In this document: positions 60,781-64,000 of the stretch, in pieces
Numbering within the stretch: position 1 is the first letter of the stretch
How the letters are laid out: each line of letters begins with the position of its first letter
DNA from: an uncultured Oscillospiraceae bacterium
GTDB taxonomy: Bacteria > Bacillota > Clostridia > Oscillospirales > Oscillospiraceae
Direction of reading: 5' to 3'
Length of the DNA stretch: 64,000 bases
Assembly: GCA_947625045.1 (NCBI GenBank)
Contig: CANQMW010000006.1
Location: 49,556-113,555 of the forward strand
The notes under the pieces: model-generated
Databases searched by the model: none
Seen by the model: the letters and a program-made list of their open reading frames with translations, nothing else
Told to the model about the DNA's origin: nothing
Made by a program: the position numbers and the translations under genes

Positions 60781-61873
60781 CACCGAGCTCCATTACGTTC
60801 AGTTCGACCCCAAGGAGCTTTGGGACGAAATGACGCTGCGGTACGTCGAGGCCGGCGGGGACATCCTCTACCCCGGCGACGAAAAGGAGATGCTGCTTCG
60901 GGCTGTACAGGCAGATATTGTCCAATCCCTGGGAAGCGTGGACAACGCCCTGCGGATGCAGACGCTGCGCTATGCCGTGGGCGAATACCTGGACGTTTTG
61001 GGGGAGAACCGCGGATGCTCCCGGATCAAAGCCAGTCCCGCCCACGCGACCGTCAACATCACCACCGCCATCACCGGCCGGGCCGACGTGCTGACCGCGG
61101 GAACGACCATGACGGCGGACGGGCAGCAGTTTTACGAGCTTGTGGAGGACTTCCCCCTGCCGGGCGTGCAGCAGACGGCGCCGGCGGTCATCCGGGCCGT
61201 GGAGGCGGGCAGCGCGGGCAACGGGCTCCTTTCCGGGACGCCCATGCACCTTTCCATGTCGAACGCCGGGGTGCTCGCCATCGTCGCGGCAACAGACGCC
61301 GCCGGCGGCAACGAGCAGGAGGAGGACGAGGTATACCGGGAGCGTATCCGGGAATACGGCTTTGCCAGCGTCACCACCGGCCCGGAACAGCAATACGAGG
61401 CCGCGGCCATGGCCGTGAGCAGCGAGGTCCTGGACGCCAACGCGGTCAAAATCGACGCCGGGCATGTGGGCGTGTACGTCGTTCTGTCGGACGACACCCA
61501 CGCCGCGGCCATCCTCCAGGAGATACAGGATGCCCTTCCGGCCGAGAACGTGCGGCCACTGACGGACTACGTAACGGTCCACCAGGCCGAGTCCGTCCCC
61601 TATACCCTCAAAGTGGAGTACAAGACGGACGGGAGCAGCGCGGTCACATCCGCCATCGCGGCGGCGGTGAATGAATACCAGGCGTGGCAGGACAACACCA
61701 TCGGCCGGCCCTTCAACCCGGACCGCCTCATGGCGGCCATCTATCAGGCGGGCGCTACGCGCGTTACGTGGGGCGAGGAGAGCAACTTCAACAGCGGCGC
61801 CGTGGAGTACACCGAGATCACGGAAACGCAGCGGTGCAAAGGGTCCATCACCCTGTCGGCGCTGCCTTCCTGA
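60773..61873 (+). CDS. Baseplate protein J
   Basis: A 366-residue wedge protein of the P2 gpJ family: YAVGEYLDVLGENRGCSRIKASPA, VLTAGTTMTADGQQFYEL, GGNEQEEDEVYRERIREYGFA, and DNTIGRPFNPDRLMAAIYQAGATRV. It forms the ring of the baseplate with gpI. ATG 60773 follows GAGGAGGAA. Confidence 0.92.
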   Translation: MDNTELHYVQFDPKELWDEMTLRYVEAGGDILYPGDEKEMLLRAVQADIVQSLGSVDNALRMQTLRYAVGEYLDVLGENRGCSRIKASPAHATVNITTAITGRADVLTAGTTMTADGQQFYELVEDFPLPGVQQTAPAVIRAVEAGSAGNGLLSGTPMHLSMSNAGVLAIVAATDAAGGNEQEEDEVYRERIREYGFASVTTGPEQQYEAAAMAVSSEVLDANAVKIDAGHVGVYVVLSDDTHAAAILQEIQDALPAENVRPLTDYVTVHQAESVPYTLKVEYKTDGSSAVTSAIAAAVNEYQAWQDNTIGRPFNPDRLMAAIYQAGATRVTWGEESNFNSGAVEYTEITETQRCKGSITLSALPS

Positions 61874-61891
61874 TAAGGGGGCGAGCGGGAA

Positions 61892-62458
61892 GTGTTTATC
61901 TTTGACATATCGAAATGGGTCCCGAAGTTCATCCTCTGGGATAAGAACGGCTATGCCCTGGCGAAGGCCATAGAGGCCGGCCTGCAGAAGATGAACGACA
62001 TCATCCGGCAGGGTGTGGACTGCATCACGGACTACGACACCATGCCGGAATGGCGGCTGGATGAACTGGCCTGGGAGACAAACTTTCTTTACGACTACAG
62101 CGCCGGTGTGGAGACCAAAAGGCGGCTTTTGAAAGACGTCTTTTTCATCTACCGGCGCCTGGGGACGAAGGCGGCGGTGGAGAACGCCCTGCAGGCGATA
62201 TTCCCCGGCTCTGTTCTCCAGGAGTGGTTTGAATACGGCGGCGAGCCGTTTTATTTCCGCATGGAAATAGAGCTGCCGGACAGCGGCATCACGCCGGAGC
62301 AGCTGGAGCGGGCCCTGAGGAGGATCGTGTTCTACAAGAACGCCCGTTCTGTGCTGGAGGGCCTGAACTTCGACAGAAATGTATCTGCCCAGATCATGAC
62401 CGCCGGTATCGCCGTAACCAACCCACGCGTGGAAGTATTCCCGGAAAAGGAGGAATGA
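61892..62458 (+). CDS. Tail protein I
   Basis: A 188-residue wedge partner of gpJ: DYDTMPEWRLDELAWETNFLYDY, KDVFFIYRRLGTKAAVENALQAIF and WFEYGGEPFYFRMEI are typical of the P2 gpI family. Start GTG 61892 after GGGGGCGAGCGGG. Ends five bases before the fibre gene. Confidence 0.9.
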   Translation: MFIFDISKWVPKFILWDKNGYALAKAIEAGLQKMNDIIRQGVDCITDYDTMPEWRLDELAWETNFLYDYSAGVETKRRLLKDVFFIYRRLGTKAAVENALQAIFPGSVLQEWFEYGGEPFYFRMEIELPDSGITPEQLERALRRIVFYKNARSVLEGLNFDRNVSAQIMTAGIAVTNPRVEVFPEKEE

Positions 62459-62462
62459 CATT

Positions 62463-64000
62463 ATGGACGAAAGAACTTACAAGACCCTTGTGACCGCCGC
62501 GGGCAAGGCGAAGATCGCGGCGGCGGTGGCCGGCGGCACCCTCGTGAACGTCACGGAGGCGGCGGTGGGAGACGGCGGGGGGTCCTATTACTTCCCGACC
62601 GAGGACATGACCGAGCTCAAAAACGAGGTATGGCGCGGGGCCATCGCGTCGAAAGAGGTCAACATGGACAGCCCGAACATGACAGATGTGAAGGTAGTCA
62701 TCCCGGCTGACGTGGGCGGCTGGACCATCCGGGAGGCCGGCATATTCGACGAAGACGGCACCATGATCTGCGTGTGCAACCTGCCGGACGCGGAGAAGGT
62801 CATCATCTCCACCGGCGCGTCCGGCACATTGACGCTGGTCATGCACCTGGTCATCACCGATGCAGACCATGTGCAGTTCTTCATCGACCCGACGATGGAC
62901 ATCGTGACCGCCGGGGACGTGGAGCGGATGATCAAGGTCCACAACGAGGACATCACGGCCCACGGGATACAGCGCTCGGAGGTGAAACCGCTCCTCGCGG
63001 CCGGGGACCATATCATTGTCGCGGACAGCGAGGATGAGGACAGGACAAAGAAGCTCCCGGCCGGGGCCCTGGCTTCCGGGATGAGCTTCACCATCCGGGT
63101 CCCCCTTTCCGCCTGGAGCGGCGAGGGGCCCTACACCCAGACCGTCAGCGATGAACGGTTCGTCGCCGACGCCAGATACACTTACGTCATCGGCATGAAC
63201 GGCTCCAGCCAGGCGGGCTATGAGGGCGGCTCCCTCTGGGCCAACGAGGTATCCACGGACGGGCAGATCACCCTTGTCTCCAAGGACGAGCAGAAGGCCG
63301 ACCTGACATTGAACATCCTGCGGATAAGCACCTTCGACGAAGGCGGCCCCGGGACCAACGCCAAGACTATGAGCATGATAGGCGCGGACAGCGCCATGCC
63401 CATACCCACACAGCTTATCATCACCACGCCGCCCCTCAAACAGGACTACTACGTGAACGACGTTTTTGACCCGAAGGGCATGGTCGTGGAGGTCGTCTTT
63501 TCCGGCGGCATGCAGGTCCAGGTGGAGGCCTACAGGGTGGAGCCTTCCGGGCCGCTGACGGAGGGAACGGATCACGTGACCATCTCCTACACCGAGGAGG
63601 ACAAGACCGTCTCCGCCGAGCAGCCGATCACCGTCAAACGGGAGAGCTTTGCCATCCCCAGGCAGAAAGGCACGCTTACCTACGACGGCAACGCCCATCA
63701 GCCCGTCTGGGACAACTACCTGCCCGCGAAGATGAGCCTTTCCGGGGACACCAGCAAGGTCGCGGCCGGCACCTACACGGCCACGTTCACCCTTCTGGAC
63801 GCGGACCGCTACCAGTGGTCGGACGGGGAGACCGGGGCAAAGAAGATCCAGTGGACCATCGCCAAGCAGGGCGTCACTCTTCCCACCCAGAGCGGGACGC
63901 TGACCTACAACGCCGGCGCCCAGTCCCCCGTGTGGAAGGGCAACGACGCGGGGAAGTTCACCGTGGCCGGGGACACCAGCAAGACCAACGCGGGCACCTA
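62463..64000 (+). CDS. Tail fibre/collar protein with Ig-like repeats (3' truncated by window edge)
   Basis: The open frame runs from ATG 62463 to the end of the window (512 complete codons visible). Residues ~1-150 resemble the N-terminal tail-attachment domain of P2 gpH-like fibres (YKTLVTAAGKAKIAAAVAGG, VGDGGGSYYFP, VWRGAIASKEV, WTIREAGIFDEDGTMICV). Residues ~330-400 form a bacterial Ig-like domain (YYVNDVFDPKGMVVEVVFSGG). From ~400 onward a repeated beta module (GTLTYDGNAHQPVW..., GTLTYNAGAQSPVW...; SGDTSKVAAGTYTATF) recurs and runs off the edge. This is the probable receptor-binding fibre. Confidence 0.85.
   Translation, partial: MDERTYKTLVTAAGKAKIAAAVAGGTLVNVTEAAVGDGGGSYYFPTEDMTELKNEVWRGAIASKEVNMDSPNMTDVKVVIPADVGGWTIREAGIFDEDGTMICVCNLPDAEKVIISTGASGTLTLVMHLVITDADHVQFFIDPTMDIVTAGDVERMIKVHNEDITAHGIQRSEVKPLLAAGDHIIVADSEDEDRTKKLPAGALASGMSFTIRVPLSAWSGEGPYTQTVSDERFVADARYTYVIGMNGSSQAGYEGGSLWANEVSTDGQITLVSKDEQKADLTLNILRISTFDEGGPGTNAKTMSMIGADSAMPIPTQLIITTPPLKQDYYVNDVFDPKGMVVEVVFSGGMQVQVEAYRVEPSGPLTEGTDHVTISYTEEDKTVSAEQPITVKRESFAIPRQKGTLTYDGNAHQPVWDNYLPAKMSLSGDTSKVAAGTYTATFTLLDADRYQWSDGETGAKKIQWTIAKQGVTLPTQSGTLTYNAGAQSPVWKGNDAGKFTVAGDTSKTNAGT

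Overview
The window is GC-rich DNA from a Gram-positive, probably clostridial (Oscillospiraceae-like) chromosome, with a large part of a prophage in its right-hand 60%. The Firmicutes signature is a PolC-type replicative polymerase, strong AGGAGG ribosome binding sites, a MalEFG-type sugar importer with no ATPase gene of its own, a PocR/AraC regulator, and [4Fe-4S] fumarase split into alpha and beta subunits, as in anaerobes. Species cannot be named from the sequence alone.

Chromosomal part (1-24.5 kb). On the + strand lie the end of ispG, polC, and a secreted protein with a long Thr-Pro repeat. A convergent terminator separates these from a minus-strand block: malic enzyme, fumarase beta, fumarase alpha and nadE (tightly overlapping), then a palindromic MITE-like repeat, then purA, purB and pyrG. 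Divergent from pyrG, with good sigma-A promoters on both sides, is a sugar locus: an N-acetylhexosamine-1-kinase-like gene, a PocR-AraC regulator, a substrate-binding protein and two permeases. An FkbM-type methyltransferase, a MATE transporter fused to an anti-sigma-like ATPase domain, and a tRNA-Lys complete this part.

Prophage (about 24.526 kb to beyond the right edge). The left end is an attachment site: a 3' fragment of tRNA-Gln(TTG) next to the stop codon of a tyrosine integrase. Next come a probable type I toxin-antitoxin unit, a secreted 'moron' protein co-transcribed with a CI-like repressor, a repressor/cro switch with three near-identical 13-bp operators, and a long early operon of small overlapping genes. 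The operon includes a DnaD-like initiator whose gene carries seven 12-bp iterons next to an AT-rich tract (a probable lambda-type origin), a helicase loader, two DNA methyltransferases, a YopX protein, a HEXXH metallopeptidase-like protein, a possible Acb2/Tad1-like anti-defence protein, a MazG-like protein, a radical SAM protein and an ArpU/sigma-like late regulator.

The late region (42.3 kb onward) has a lambda-style head module: Nu1-like and gpA-like terminase, gpW, portal, ClpP-type protease with a nested scaffold start, decoration protein and major capsid. It is joined to a contractile tail module: sheath, tube, a tail chaperone with a probable programmed -1 frameshift, hub, tape measure, LysM protein, gp25/W, baseplate J, tail protein I and a fibre with immunoglobulin-like repeats running off the window. 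Lysis genes and the right attachment site are not in the window. Together this looks like an apparently intact temperate myovirus-type prophage.
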